This document shows positions 13,365 to 26,466 of a DNA stretch of 64,000 nt, piece after piece. This stretch comes from Mansonella perstans (Eukaryota > Nematoda > Chromadorea > Rhabditida > Onchocercidae): positions 62,001 through 126,000 of the forward strand of contig JBAMDO010000168.1 in NCBI GenBank assembly GCA_037074765.1. The letters are read 5' to 3'. Each line of letters opens with the position of its first letter. Position 1 is the stretch's first letter. The notes beneath the pieces were generated by a model, which worked only from the letters and a program-made list of their open reading frames with translations, made no database searches and was not told the DNA's origin. Both the position numbers and the translations under genes were made by a program.

Positions 13365-13392
13365 AGATAGCGTAATAAGAATTACGCTATCT
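13365..13392. repeat. Perfect 12-bp inverted repeat, 4-nt loop
   Basis: Left arm AGATAGCGTAAT at 13365-13376, loop AAGA, right arm is the exact reverse complement at 13381-13392. Intergenic. Too short for a standard pre-miRNA; function unknown. Confidence 0.9.
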
Positions 13393-14965
13393 CTTTGCCT
13401 TCAGAGAAAACAATAAACATTTCTTTAGTAAGTTGGAGCAATCCCGTTTCTGTTTGAAGTGGATATTGAAATAGGAAAAATGTCAGTAATACATTTCCAG
13501 TAGAAAGGATCATTAATCCTGTGAAGCTCCTTTTTACGCACATAAGAAGCGTTCGTATTGCACTTCTAGAAAATGAGAAATAGAATTATTCATCTTAAAA
13601 CGAATGAAATCACGATGAGTATGGGAAAGAAGTTATGGAAGCTTTGTTGATTTGTTGTTCTCATAAATTGCCTCTTCTCATTCATCAATTACTTTCCCAA
13701 CTGATGGCTTTTTAAATTATCAGATGTTGTACAGACTGTTCAGTTAAAAGCAGTTCACAATACGTACAGTTTTTGGAATAAGTAATGGATCAGATGTATA
13801 TATTACTTTTTATAATCTGACAATAGATATGGACACTTTGGTCGATAATTACTTGATAATTGATTACTGATGTCTAATATTTATCGATACTTGTTGCCTT
13901 GATATATTGTTATTTGTTTTAATCATTACTTTTTTTACTTATCTAGTATTAATTATTTGAAATTCAATTGAAATAATTATTTGAAGTGATGGCTAAAAAA
14001 CTTACTCAGTGCAAGCGAGATCCACTCCTTGTGCAAAGTGGCCATCCGTTTTACGAATACTTTCATTAATTTAATTTAATGAATTAATTGTTCCTGGTTA
14101 TATAGGGCAGTATTTATTCAATAATATCATTATTTTTACCACGAAATACTGTGTATAATACGTTTTACAGCTGTAATACCGAGTAGCTGCTGTAAGCATG
14201 AAGTTTTGTGAAAAATTTATTCAATGAATAAAATCAGCTTTAAATTTAACAATTGGATGCGAGACGAAACGCCCATTGGAAGCCATTATCGTATTTACTA
14301 TCATAAATCATTATCTATTAGAGTGCTGCCAATTGTGAATATGAATGATGAAAAATGGATTTTGCTGCAAAAAAAAAAAGCTATTAATTATTGTGTCTTC
14401 AGAACTCGTCATTTCCTTAATTAAACAAATTATTCATAAATGTAAAAAAGGGGAAGGAAAATAAAAACTACATATTGCTCGATAATTTCAATTCTAAAAG
14501 TTTCGAAAAATACAAAATTTCATTTGAACTTAAAAAATTTTATCTTTTGAAAAGAGAAGAAAAATTTTTGAATACTCAGTGTTGTAATTTGATTCATTCA
14601 TTCGTTTTTTTTACTTCATGCAAAGTGTTTAGTAATATCATATAACTGATAAACTCAAATAATTGTAACGATCGATCATATTTACAATATTTTAATATAA
14701 GACCAGTGAAGATGATACTGATAAGATAGATGTATTTTAACAAGGAATATTTTACAAATATATGCAATTTACTGAAAAGTATTAATTGTATTGCGTCTTT
14801 TATGACGTAAATACCCGTCGTAGATATATCATCAGTGCATCAACAACGTTATCATGAAAATAAATTTGGTGTTATGTATTTGTAAAGGTGAATGGAATGG
14901 TTTGTGATTTAAGAACTGTATGGTATGTATGAATAGAGTGTGTCTGTCTATTATATCTGTGGGTA

Positions 14966-14983
14966 CTATATATATGTATGTGT

Positions 14984-15015
<32 letters not shown>

Positions 15016-15022
15016 GTGTGTG
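14966..15022. repeat. TG/TA-rich dinucleotide microsatellite
   Basis: Mixed (TA)n, (TGTA)n and (TG)n run with a pure TG core of about 12 units. It produces a spurious valine/cysteine-rich open frame. Confidence 0.9.
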
Positions 15023-17121
15023 GTGTCTGTCTATGTATTCTTCCTGGTTCATTGTCTGTGCCGTTGAGTGCACGGTCTTAAAAAGGAATTTCGGCCATTC
15101 TGTATTCTTATTTCTTTTCGTTCTTTTGCATTTCAATTTATTCCCATTTGATTTATGTTAAGAATCAGTGTAAATTCGAATTTATCGATCATTTTTCAAA
15201 TTGATAAATGAAAAGTGGAAAATTTATTATCAATAACGAAAAGTAAACAAACAATCACCTGTAAGTTTTTTATTCGTTAAATTATCACTTACACTTACAA
15301 CTATAAATGATGTGTTGTTGAGCATTTAAATGATGCTTCTTTACGAATGATATATATTTAAAACGTTTGAAGCAACTTTAAAGTTATTTACTTTATGGCA
15401 AATTCTTATCTATCTCTTTGATTTTAATTAAAATAAGATGAAAGTGATTGATTAAAAAAAGTAAACCATCATTATCCAACAAATGATTGATTGTAAAGAA
15501 ATTCTAAAATAATTCTATAATTTATGAAACTAATTGATTTGCAAAACTTTGATTATCAATTATTTTATGAACTTGAATTCAAATGGGCAGGAAATAATGT
15601 GAGCAATCGAATGGATTAATTCTAAAATTTCTGAAATTTTGTTAGGCTCAAAATTCTTCAGTAAAATGAAATTTTTTGATTGTCAATCAAAAAAGACCAA
15701 GGAAAAGATTATTTTATACTCGTTGTTTGTGGATAATATACATGTTGGAAAAAGAGAATTGATTATAAGGTGTGGTGTTGAATGCCATCATTACGAGAGG
15801 AATGCGCGAAAAAGGAATGTCTCCATTTATTTTAAAACAAAAACAGGTTTCAGCGATCACTGACTCCTCTCTCTACTCACCCCTCTTCGAGAATTCCATC
15901 AGAATTACCCATTTGTTTGCCTGTAGGTAAGAAAACGCTCACATACTTTAAAAATCGACTCAAGCAAATATAAGTACGCGTCCGAAGTGCATCATGGTGC
16001 GCGAAAACCACGAGGCACTTGGACGATAAATAAATAGTCGTCTTTTTCCTCGACCTTTCTTCCTATTTCTTTTCAAAACCGTCCATTTTGAATACAATTG
16101 TGTTGCTTAATAAACCGGATCTAAATTAATATAATCATTTTACTAATTGATCTCATTGAATCGGCATCCATTTTGCGCATTTTGCTCATCCTAATGGATT
16201 AATATGTTGTACGTACCCATCAGCTGTAATATGTTTCTCTTAGGAAAAATTCTTTAGTAAATGATTCGTCTAATCTTCTCGTTTATGCGCACTTCTTTTG
16301 CATGAAACTCACTTACGTTATCAATAACAGTATCTTTGTTCAATTATGCACTATATTATCAAATCATCTAGATTATTAATTACCACCTGCACCACCTTAA
16401 GTTAATTTTATCCTGTTCCATTTCAATAAGACAAAATTTTCTAGCTAATTCTTTGTGATCTCATTGCATGAAGAGAAAAATGAAAGCTTGATTAACTAAT
16501 CAGCATTATGTTGCACAGATTAACTTATCAGTGATTTGAAATTCACTTTTTTAAGCTATTCCTATAACTTTTACATATATGTATATATTTCTTATCCTTC
16601 ATCCTACTTTAATAGAAATAGTTTATTAATCCATTTCCTTTCGTAACAATCATTTTTTCCATACTGCGCTTATTTTAGATCTGAGATAGAAAAAAAAGAA
16701 TCGCAAGACGATTTTAAATATGCTGCACATTATGCAATTCGCTGAATATCCATTTTTTTTTTTTTTTTTTTTTTTCATTATTAATGGTTAGCTCACAAAT
16801 AGCCATTATTGAAAAGCTTGTACGAGAACAGTTATGTGCATCCCATTTTACGGCAGATGTTACTGGGAGCGCCTATTTTTTCCAAAGAAATCTTAGTATA
16901 ACAAATGAAGTAAGACCAATAATACTTGCTAATACTCCTTCTGTATCCCTATCCCTTAGCTATATATATATATGTGATTGAAAGTCGATATGACACTATC
17001 ACATATTCTTCTAATAGATGTAATGTGAAACATTAAGTGTCGTATATTATATGGAATAGTGAACTTTGAAAAGCATAGTGGAAGATAGTTTCAATATTAT
17101 AGATTCGGAGAGCTTTTCCAT

Positions 17122-17153
17122 GCTTTATTTTTTTTAAATAAAAAAAATAAAGC
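17122..17153. repeat. Perfect 14-bp AT-rich inverted repeat, 4-nt loop
   Basis: Arms 17122-17135 and 17140-17153 are exact reverse complements (GCTTTA followed by eight T, and its complement) with loop AAAT. It lies about 680 bp upstream of the receptor start codon. Confidence 0.9.
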
Positions 17154-17830
17154 GTAGTAGCATTGCAATAATCATTTAAGGATGTAAAAAATGATAATTA
17201 CCGAAACATTAAATGAGGCCATCATGAATTAAAAAAAAAGGTATGGAAAAGCTAATAAAAACTATTGTGTCTACATATCCAAAAAATATCCATCTCTCAA
17301 TGATGTCTACTATATTTTACATTTTATTCTTTGATGTTTTTTATCATCAATAGATTGTTTTTCAATGCCATCTATCGAAAGTCAGTATAATTACTGGAGT
17401 GCTAATAGTTTCTAATTTCTACATTATGTACTATTGAGATTTTTGAATTCAATAAAGAAATAAGCTCTTCAATTTTTGAGGCATTTTATTTACAGAAGAG
17501 TTTTCAAGCTAAATATTTAAATTAGAAGAGGAAAAAATTATAGGCTATTGAAGAAGAAATTTTCTAAAGAGCGTTTTCAATATCATCTTCACACTTAAAA
17601 TATGGCAAATCAAATATTTCCATGTATATTTTCATTTCTGTCTATTATCATTACATGATAGATATTATAAACAGCGTTTCATAAATTGTTTGAATAACGA
17701 AAATGATCTTTCAGAGCAGTTGTAATTTATTTCTCAACCGAAAGCTTTATCTTGCTATTGAGTACAAAATTTGTTGATTTGTAAACAACAATGCATCTTT
17801 GTGAAGGTTCGAACAACTAAATAACAAACA

Positions 17831-20800
17831 ATGTATCCTGCGATATTTCTGATAACGGTATTAGTAGCATATGTGAATGCTATTGTGCCTACACATAATA
17901 GCGGTAAAGGATTACGTCCTTGGCTTCAAAGTAAGTCCATTATTTATTTTCATGCTGAACCCAACAAAACTACTGTACTGTACTGTAACACATTAATGAC
18001 CGAAAACCACTCATAATAGCGTAGCGGGTAAAAATGTCTTTTATTGTCAGTTAAGAAAAGAGCAGACACAATGTTTCATGTCGTTAATGTGGATTACTGT
18101 CAACAAGTGAAAATCTGCTATAATTTTGATACTTTAGCTTTTAATTTTAGTGATCTAGATCATCCTACTATTTGCAAAACTCTTAACCCATCTACTTTCA
18201 AATACTTCTTTCATTTCTTAGAAGCTATAAGTTGTACCAAGAAGGAACTGATATGGATTCAGAGTTCTCATTAGTTGATACAATCGTGAGCTTTTGCTAA
18301 GATTTTGATGCTTCTAGATGAAAGGAATTCATTTTTAAACAAAAAAGTAGAAATAATAGGCTCGTTGTCACGAGGTTCAGAATTGTTGCAATCATAATCT
18401 TCTTTTAGCTGGTCCACCCCGTTTCAAGCAAAATCAAAGAGTTGTTCATGAGGTATTTCTGAACGACAAAGCAATATTCAAGTGTACTGCATTAGCAAGA
18501 CCTGCCCCAAAGGTTTTTTTTCTACTAATAATCCGTAAAAATTGTAACTGATCATACATTCAGATTTAGCGAATGTCTTTGATTAGATAGACTAATAGAT
18601 TATTTTATTGGCTAACAAAGATCAAAAATCCTCATTCAACAAGTAGTCATGGCTAACAGATGAATCATTAGTTCGGAGATTTGAGAATGGAAATTGTAAC
18701 TTAGTGTGCGGATATATCAAAAGAAAGAAGATGCCCACAAAAAAATAATCAAACAATCCTGATGACTCAAAAATTAATAATTCAAGCTTATTTCTGACTA
18801 TGAAATGATGATTTCTCTCAAAAATTGATAAATTTCCGATTTCAGATTCACTGGTTTAGAAATGGTGAATTTCTGGACCACACAGCTTATGCAAATAATG
18901 AACGTCTTCGTGAAAATAAAAAACATTTTTCCTTGGAAATAAGAAGAGTAGAAGTCAGCGATCAGGTTAAATTTCAGATCGATTATCATTTCATTTCTAT
19001 CACAGCATCTGTATTCTTTGCAAGCTAATTTTTTTATTTACAGGGTTCTTGGGCGTGCAAAGTGTGGAATCAAGCTGGCTCTATCTTTCGTAATTTTACT
19101 CTTGAAATTATTGGTAAGCTTAGAAATGGACATTCATGCGTGTAAGCATGTATAACGTTTTTAATAGGTGATACGAAGCAAACTGACTGATATATTAGTG
19201 AAGTGCATGAAATAAATTTTTGTCCCATTTAAAAAATTTCCTTTAATGTTCGACGCATATTTTGAAATGACAGAAGCAAGAGAGTAAACAAGGGAATATT
19301 TGAAATTACGTCGGGAAAAGTCGAATTTTCCTTAATTATCCATATGCGTTGTTAATGTGGGTTGCACTGTTGAATTTCTAAAACTGCATGTTACAGCATT
19401 GCGAAAGTGCTTCAACGCATGCAAAACTTAGAATTTTATGCAAATTCCTCAAATCGAAAAATGAATAACAACTAATAAATTCATAATCTTGTTTTTTCTT
19501 TTTTTTTGTTTTTATTGCATGAGTTTGATGGTGCTGTGGCACGTGTTTAATATTGTTGCAGACTTCTGTGATTATTTCCTTATGCATGAATTTCCGGCTC
19601 AACATGTTCCGGAAAAGTGCATCTGTTTGTGGTACCTTACGGGCGAATATCGAAAGAATGGGATCAACTGGACTAAGGTTAACGATGAGCGTTGTGAAGC
19701 TTTCAGAAAATATGCATCCAAAATACGCAAACCGTTGGGGAAAAAAATATGTGAGAATGGTGCCTGCGGGAATGAATTGTTGGGTGTGGACACACATGAA
19801 GTTTTGCAAGGGGTTGGATTGCATGATGCAATGTCCAGTGATATTATGCATGATCAGCAACAGCAACTCAGTGGCTTACAGGCCACAGCTCTTATGTCCG
19901 GTAAGCACGCTTCTTTGAGCACTGTTTAAACATTATTCATTTTTTGCTTAAATTTTCAGATCCGGTAAAATTACTCGACTGGCTGGTGGCAAATAATTGG
20001 GTGGATGTGAGTCATTTGTTATCGAGCCTGTTAACACAACAAAAAATTGCCGCCATTAAACCAGCACTGAGTGACTGGAGTACTTTAGATATTGCTGAGA
20101 AACGTCTTCGGGCACGAACACTACTCCAACAAGAAATTCCAGACATCAGTACAAGTATCACAGCTAATGGTATTCATGATGCTGGTCCAAGAAATATGGA
20201 TGTTGATATTTTATTGAACCACAATGACAGTTCGTCCAGTGAAACTGATGCAAGAATCCCGGAAAAGTCACCTGTAGACTTCTTAATGCATGATCAACCG
20301 CGTCTGGATATGTCCGATGAAACACAACTTCCTGATATCGCGCCGAGAAGGACTCATACTCCGGTCATAGCAACAACTGTGTCTTCAACAATCACAACGA
20401 GAATGACTTTCTTACATGCAATGAATTCAGTGGCAGCACGTTCCACTACTCGACGCATTTTCCCTCTCCAGAAAGGTTTCCATCTACATAATTAATTTTT
20501 TGCTCTAAACAAACGAGAAGTGTGGCCAGCATATTCATCTGCTTATGCTATTCAATTTATGATTTTTTAAATTGACTTTCGACTTTTCAATTTAGCAGTA
20601 ATTTACTGAATTTGCTCCTGGTTCAATTTGAAAAATGTCTCAAATCACTAGTTCGTAACTCATTTCGATCTTGTTGGATTTGTCACATCGTTCAAATTGT
20701 TCATTTACTGACACTTTTTAAATAAAAAGCAAAAAAGCATCTAGGATTTCTGTCTTTAATTACACTTCAACAATGCGTGTCACAACACATAGTGAAGTTT

Positions 20801-23800
20801 TAGTGCCGCCGTACTTCAAAGTACGTGATGAAGATGCCGATACTTCAGTGATAACACCTTCTGGAAGAACGATTAAATTGCAATGCAAAGCTGGAGGACA
20901 ACCCGAACCACAGGTCACTTTTGCTATTGTCATAGAAAATTTTCAAATCTTCCATTGTTATTGTGATTCGCATTGTTAAAAGAAGTGAAGTAAATTTTTA
21001 ATTAGGTTATTTGGTTCAATAATAACAAAAAGGTAATTACTACCGAAGTTCGAAGGTCAGTAGGGACTGAGTTCCGTCTACGAAAGAACACGTTGGAAAT
21101 AGAAGATGTTGCAGAATCAGATTCAGGTGATTATACGTGTGAGGTGAGTTATTTATCTCTTTCGAAACAGAATACAATAAAATTTTGATTTGAAGGAGTT
21201 AATGAGTTTTAAGTGGCTGTAACTGAAAGTACTCAAATAGACAGAATGTTCAGTCCATTCATAAATGACGCTGATGTTTAGTTTGTTTTCAATTTCACAA
21301 TTTCGCTTTTTTGCAAGTTGCCTGTTGCCCCGTTAGATATAATTTAAGACTTTAAAAAAAAAAATCATGGTGATAAGCTAATTAAAAGAATGCTCTTTCA
21401 AAATGTTCCTGAAATAGGTAGGGAAATTTCAATTTCACGATGAAGTTCCAGAAAAGTAACTTGGTTATGGCGGCATTTTTATCAAACAGTGTTCAGAATT
21501 TTTGTGAATTTAATTAGAAAAATTTATATACACTGTCATCTTTCGTTAAAATATAGGCATTCAATTCGGCGGGTTCAGTAACGCGGACTTTCAAACTGAG
21601 GGTTGTTGATCGCATGCGGTCAAAACCGATCATTGTCCCAAATATTCTCGTAAATCAAACCGTTGATGCTAATAGTACTGTCAATTTCACTTGCAAAGTA
21701 AGTAAGGTTTTTGATTTCCTTCTCTTTTGATAGATGTTTTAATGTGGAAATAAAAATTTGTGTTTACACTGGCGACAAATTAAATCTTATGAAAAAAATC
21801 AAAAGTGTTTCGCTCATTGTACTTTTCGAATTCTGGAATGTGTCTCAGAAAATTTGCTAGTTTTTAGGTGATATCAGATCTGACACCACACATTGTTTGG
21901 ATACGTATTGAAATGACTAATGACTCCATTTATTACTGGAATGAAACAGATCGTAAATACGTTTTTCGATATACTGATATGCAATCAGTGGAGGTTATTT
22001 GATCATGTTTTGTCAAAGATTAACTAATGCTTTTTATGATTTCTTCATACACTGGTTTTCCCACACTAATGTTTTGGTGAAATCATGTCTTGCTTGGTTT
22101 CGAGTAATTATTTAATTTGCTCTTCCCTTTTCTGTTTGTTCTGTACCCTTCTCATGTTTTTCCCTTCAAAATCTCTCTCAGATATGTGCCATCTGTATAC
22201 CTTCAGAATGCAATTGTGACGAAAACATCGCAAGATTCATCAACACTGACAATGATGAATGTGACAGCGGCCGATCAAGGGATGTATGCATGTGTGTCAG
22301 GCAATCATCTTGGCCATGTAAGTGGCTATCACAAGTTTTCGTGTAAACTAAAAAAAAAATGTGAGACAAGAAAAATTCAATTCAGTAACGAACTAAATAT
22401 TTGTTCATATTTAAATTAATTTAAGGCAATAGCAAATGCAACTTTAACTGTTAACGAATTCCATGCGATGACGCTTGCAACAGGAAATCCGGATACGAAG
22501 TGGTCTCGTTCTTCTCTTGTGACTGTTGTATTTCTTCTTATTTTACTCATTTTCACAGTGGCTATTACTTTATTTTACATATTTTGCATCCGGAAACGCT
22601 CAAAAGCACAGATAGCAGAAATGGAGCAATTCATTGGTCCAGTTAAAAAACGAGTGATTTTCCTTTTCCATTTCTTACTCTATTTTACTTTTTATTTTTT
22701 GCTGAAGACTTATGTGATATCAACTTAATAGTGAGTTAATTCTGAGAATCAGCCTGATTTGTATGGATTGCTTTTATTTTCCGCAAAAAGATGAGATAGA
22801 GTTTTCAGGTCATTGTCACAAAGCAGCCAGTTGATCCAGAAAACGATGGTTGGTCTGATATGCCATCGATTTATCAAATTCATGTTGAACCAATTGCGAC
22901 ATCTGGAACCAGAAGACCACGACTTTTGAGCGACCTAACTTTTTTGTCGGATTATGAAATTCCACCTGATCCTGCTTGGGAGGTCGAAAGATCCAGGTCG
23001 TAATTTGATATGTATTCTAGGAAAAATTTTTTTAACCTGAACTTCTTGATTTAAATTTTGAATTTTCATCTTAGAGATGCTTTTAAGATTGCATTTTGTG
23101 GAGATGTTGGGCGAAGGGGCATTTGGAGAAGTTTGGAAAGCAATACTAAGGATTCCAATAGCGCGAACAGCTGCAAATCAGCAAGATATGCAAGAGGAGG
23201 AGGTTACCGATACTTTGATGCTTTAAAATTCCGAATTTTGTTTAGCTGATTTACCTGAGTTTTTTATTTAAGATAGAACATGTGTTGGAAGTACTTTGAA
23301 TTATAGGTAGCCGTCAAAAAATTGAAAGCATCGGCTCATGAAAAAGAATTAATTGACTTAGTCAGTGAAATGGAAACATTCAAAATAATTGGTCATCACG
23401 AAAATTTGCTCCGATTGATTGGATGTTGCACTGGTACTGGCCCGTTGTATGTTATCGTGGAGTTGTGCAAGCATGGAAATCTGAGGTGAATTGGTTTTGT
23501 TACATCACTGCTTCCATATTACAACAAACATTTGGAATTAATTTTCATTTTGAATATCAGTTACGGTGTTACAATCCAGGGATTTTCTGAGAGCTCATCG
23601 TCCTCGGGATGCAGATAATGGTTCGCAGATTCCCGAAGCTACAAATTTTGGTCCATGTGTTGGCGGTAGTAGCGATCATTACTTAGAACCACGAAAGTTG
23701 CAAAGAAAATTAACCGTCGTATCAACAAACGATCAGCCAATGCTTATCAAGCATTTGACACAACGACATCTTGTACAGTTTGCTTGGCAAGTAGCGAAAG

Positions 23801-26466
23801 GAATGGAGTTCATGGCCAGTCGAAAGGTTTTATTGTTCCGTTTTTCAAAACCCATTCTTCGATTAATTGAATTATTTCAGAAATTCTTCTCGTTCTATAT
23901 ACTTCTTAGAGAATATATATATATACTTTTTTCTAATTATGGACTGCTTATAGATAATTCATCGTGATTTGGCTGCGCGAAACGTTTTAGTTGCGGATGG
24001 TTTTGTAATGAAAATATCAGACTTCGGTCTATCTCGAGATGTCCATTACAATGATTATTATCGAAAAAAGGGAAATGGCCGATTACCGATAAAATGGATG
24101 GCATTAGAAGCGCTAGATTCTCATGTATACACAATCTACAGTGACGTGTACAATCCATTTATTCAGCTCTTTTTTAAAATAATTTTATCAGTTACCAGTT
24201 ATTGATTCAATTTATAAGCAATAATCAAAAGCGATTTATATCACATATTTTTTTTCCCAGTTGGTCTTTTGGAATATTACTGTGGGAAATAATGACTCTT
24301 GGCGGTACACCTTATCCATCGATTGCAATGCAACAACTCTATTCATGCCTGAAAGAGGGATATCGAATGGAAGCACCGGATAATTGCCCTGAGGAGGTCT
24401 ATGATGTTATGGTTGCCTGTTGGCAGGTATTTTTACGCATAATATATTAGCAATTTGTCGTTATTACACGTATTATATTTATGTAATGCTACTGTTGAAG
24501 TGAATCTTTCAGGAAAAACCAGAAAACCGTCCAAGCTTCGATACGTTGGTTGATTATTTCGACTGGATGCTTACTCAATCAGCTCTTGATCACGAGGTTA
24601 CATAAATCATATATCCTAGAGTATAAGTCGAAATTGTTTTTTCACTTCAAATTTTCTTATAACATGTAATTCAAGCTATTTCTACAGAACTATCTGGAAG
24701 TGCAATCGATAGCAAGTGATGGAAGTGAGGAAGTCAGAACTGTTGCACCACCGCCACCTCCACCGTTACATGCAACAGAATCTAGTCCATCAAGGCACAG
24801 GAAGGCACGGCCACTGTCGGAACCTGTTATAAGACCGAGTGAAGTAAATCTTAAGAATTTACAATTTTCTTGAATTGAAATCACTTTAGAGTCATCCAAA
24901 ACCTTTCCCACATATCTAGTGCGGAATGATTAAATATATTAATTTGATCAGTTGCTAATCGGTAAGTTTTTTATAGCCCGTAGTCGATCCCGACTCGGAT
25001 TCTGAATTTGACAGTGATTCCCATCCTTTGTTAGCTGGCGAAAAAGCTGTCTTATACGAGAAGCAAACTCGATCCGGTGTGCATCATGCATTTATTAGAA
25101 GATATCGTGCACTTCCAGTAGCGGATACCTCGTAAGTTTTGGAATACAAAGTTTCCCATTGTTATGTTTTACCTTTAGTGCTTTCTTGCACAGTAAGTCA
25201 AAATGAATTTCTCCAAAAATTTTTTGTTTTTGAAGATTGTATACAAAGTAATTGATTCGGAAGTCTGCGCTTCAAAAATTGTTTTCATATTTCTACAAGT
25301 GACTTAATACAAAGACCGATAGATAAATGAATTCCAGGCCTTTCAATGAACTTAGCTTGAATAGCACGGCAACAGTATCGATAGATAGTGCTATCGGTTC
25401 ACCTTTATGGTCAGCTGGAGCGACATCAGCTTTGTTAGATTCAGATGCTAATGAAAAGGGTGATTCGCCAATGTTCTCCAAGAAATGCCGATTAAGTAAT
25501 GGGCCATGCAGTTATTCAGAAGCCAGAAGAAAAAGCGAAATCATAGGAGAAGAAAATGGCACTGAGGATGTCACTTGTAATAATGATTTACTGAATCCGC
25601 AGTATGTAAATGTTGAGGATGAACAGCTAGCTTCTGCTGAAAAGGGTAAAATATTCAATTTGCTCTCCTTGATTATTCTCCATTAGTCATATCGTTCAAG
25701 ACGGAACTAACGTCAGCAGGCAAAATGAACGATGAATTTATTACGTTCTTACATTCACTTTTTAATAATTATTATTTATTGCAAATTTCACCGTCATTTA
25801 GGTAAATTACGAGGTACAAAATTTCCCTTCCCACCGCTGAGGCATACTCGTTTTTCTGACTCGACTGCTTATGAAGCCCATTCAATCCATATGGACAATA
25901 TGAAGAATCCAGCTCTTGAAGGGTCTGCATCGGCATTCACTGTCGATCAAGCAAGCACGTTAGTTTCGTTGCTTGAAGATTGAAAGTTTTGCTGGAAAGT
26001 TTCGCTCATATTTTTTTAAATAATCATGTGAAAAAATAAAATGGTTGGTGTTCTTAACAGAAAGATTATGACTTCGGTAAATTTCGTTTGTTTGTCTCGT
26101 AGTAAAGTAGACAGTTTTTTGTTGCAGCTTAAAGCTAATTAAATCGTTTCTAAAGTTCCAAAATGTCCGTAATTTTTCAGTATATTGACAGAAGTGGGTA
26201 AAGAAAACCCGAATAAAACCTCGGTATCAAAGTCAAACAACAACAACCAACAACGAAGATTTTCGATCGAATCAAATTCAAGTGGACGCGGTGGATCGTC
26301 GGGAATGTCTAGTGCAGAAGGCTTGGGTGGTGTTGCCGAATTCTGTCAAAGTGAATGCAGTAGAGGAAAAACGACCCTTTATGAATTGTACTCGCAGCAA
26401 CAACAACAACAACAACAACTACCAGAAAGGAAAATCCCGTTGCCCATTTTAGAAATTGGCAAATAA
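17831..26466 (+). CDS. egl-15: Fibroblast growth factor receptor, EGL-15 type receptor tyrosine kinase, complete
   Basis: Single-pass FGF receptor kinase, 1445 residues. Exons: 17831-17930, 18409-18512, 18846-18965, 19044-19113, 19562-19900, 19960-20475, 20804-20913, 21006-21143, 21557-21697, 21868-21993, 22207-22317, 22426-22653, 22809-22996, 23088-23202, 23307-23485, 23580-23826, 23954-24147, 24261-24426, 24513-24596, 24688-24843, 24977-25131, 25338-25645, 25802-25958, 26181-26466. Signal peptide 1-17 (VNA|IV). Ig1 has C59/W71/C113, Ig2 C444/W456/C498, Ig3 C545/W557/C617. Membrane segment is about 656-681. Kinase: glycine loop 771-779, K806, E823, HRDLAARN at 947-954, DFG 967-969, tandem YY 979-980. 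The APE motif reads ALE, as in several other receptor kinases. Unusual: a 285-residue insert between Ig1 and Ig2, at the place where C. elegans EGL-15 carries alternative exon 5 sequences, a kinase insert of about 50 residues, and a long tail with a proline run, YVNV at 1285-1288 and a glutamine run. The acceptors for exons 7, 11 and 14 were chosen by phase and FGFR alignment. Confidence 0.93.
19562..20475 (+). other. Ig1-Ig2 insert exons of the FGF receptor
   Basis: Two exons (19562-19900 and 19960-20475, both phase 1 at each side) encode residues 132-416 between Ig1 and Ig2. The first is cysteine-containing (for example EKCICLWYL and the ICENGACGN stretch). The second is Ser/Thr/Asp-rich with a threonine-rich end and ends before VPPYFK of Ig2. 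Since each exon is phase 1 to phase 1, either or both could be skipped without a frameshift, which fits alternative splicing known for EGL-15 at this site. Confidence 0.75.
25959..26040 (+). other. Retained-intron alternative 3' end of the FGF receptor with poly(A) signal
   Basis: If the donor after exon 23 (C|GTTAGT at 25959) is not used, the frame adds TLVSLLED and stops at TGA 25981-25983. An AATAAA lies at 26035-26040, about 50 bases after that stop. This would give a receptor of about 1358 residues lacking the Ser- and Gln-rich last exon. Alternative carboxyl tails are known for C. elegans EGL-15; their use here is inference. Confidence 0.5.

Larger units (their letters stand above)
10647..17830. 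other. Intergenic region upstream of the FGF receptor gene
   Basis: Seven kilobases with no supportable gene. It holds a GT microsatellite near 14966-15022, perfect hairpins at 13365-13392 and 17122-17153, and a run of 23 T at 16753-16775. Less AT-rich patches lie at about 12480-12990 and 15840-16050; the second could be promoter or upstream exon sequence of the receptor gene, but I see no decisive signal. Open frames here are short and lack protein character. Confidence 0.5.

Noticed and set aside
19378..19866. 162-codon open frame on the minus strand
   Set aside because: It lies opposite an FGF receptor insert exon, contains a polylysine/poly-aromatic stretch, and has no domains or splice support; a shadow frame.
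20773..20803. Upstream extension of FGF receptor exon 7 starting at ATG 20773
   Set aside because: Open frame extends there, but the phase-1 donor at 20475 needs the acceptor TTTTAG at 20803, which joins the Ig2 start correctly.
22171..22206. Acceptor TCTCTCTCAG before 22182 for FGF receptor exon 11
   Set aside because: Strong consensus, but it gives the wrong frame for Ig3; the acceptor CTTCAG at 22206 keeps phase and matches FGFR length.
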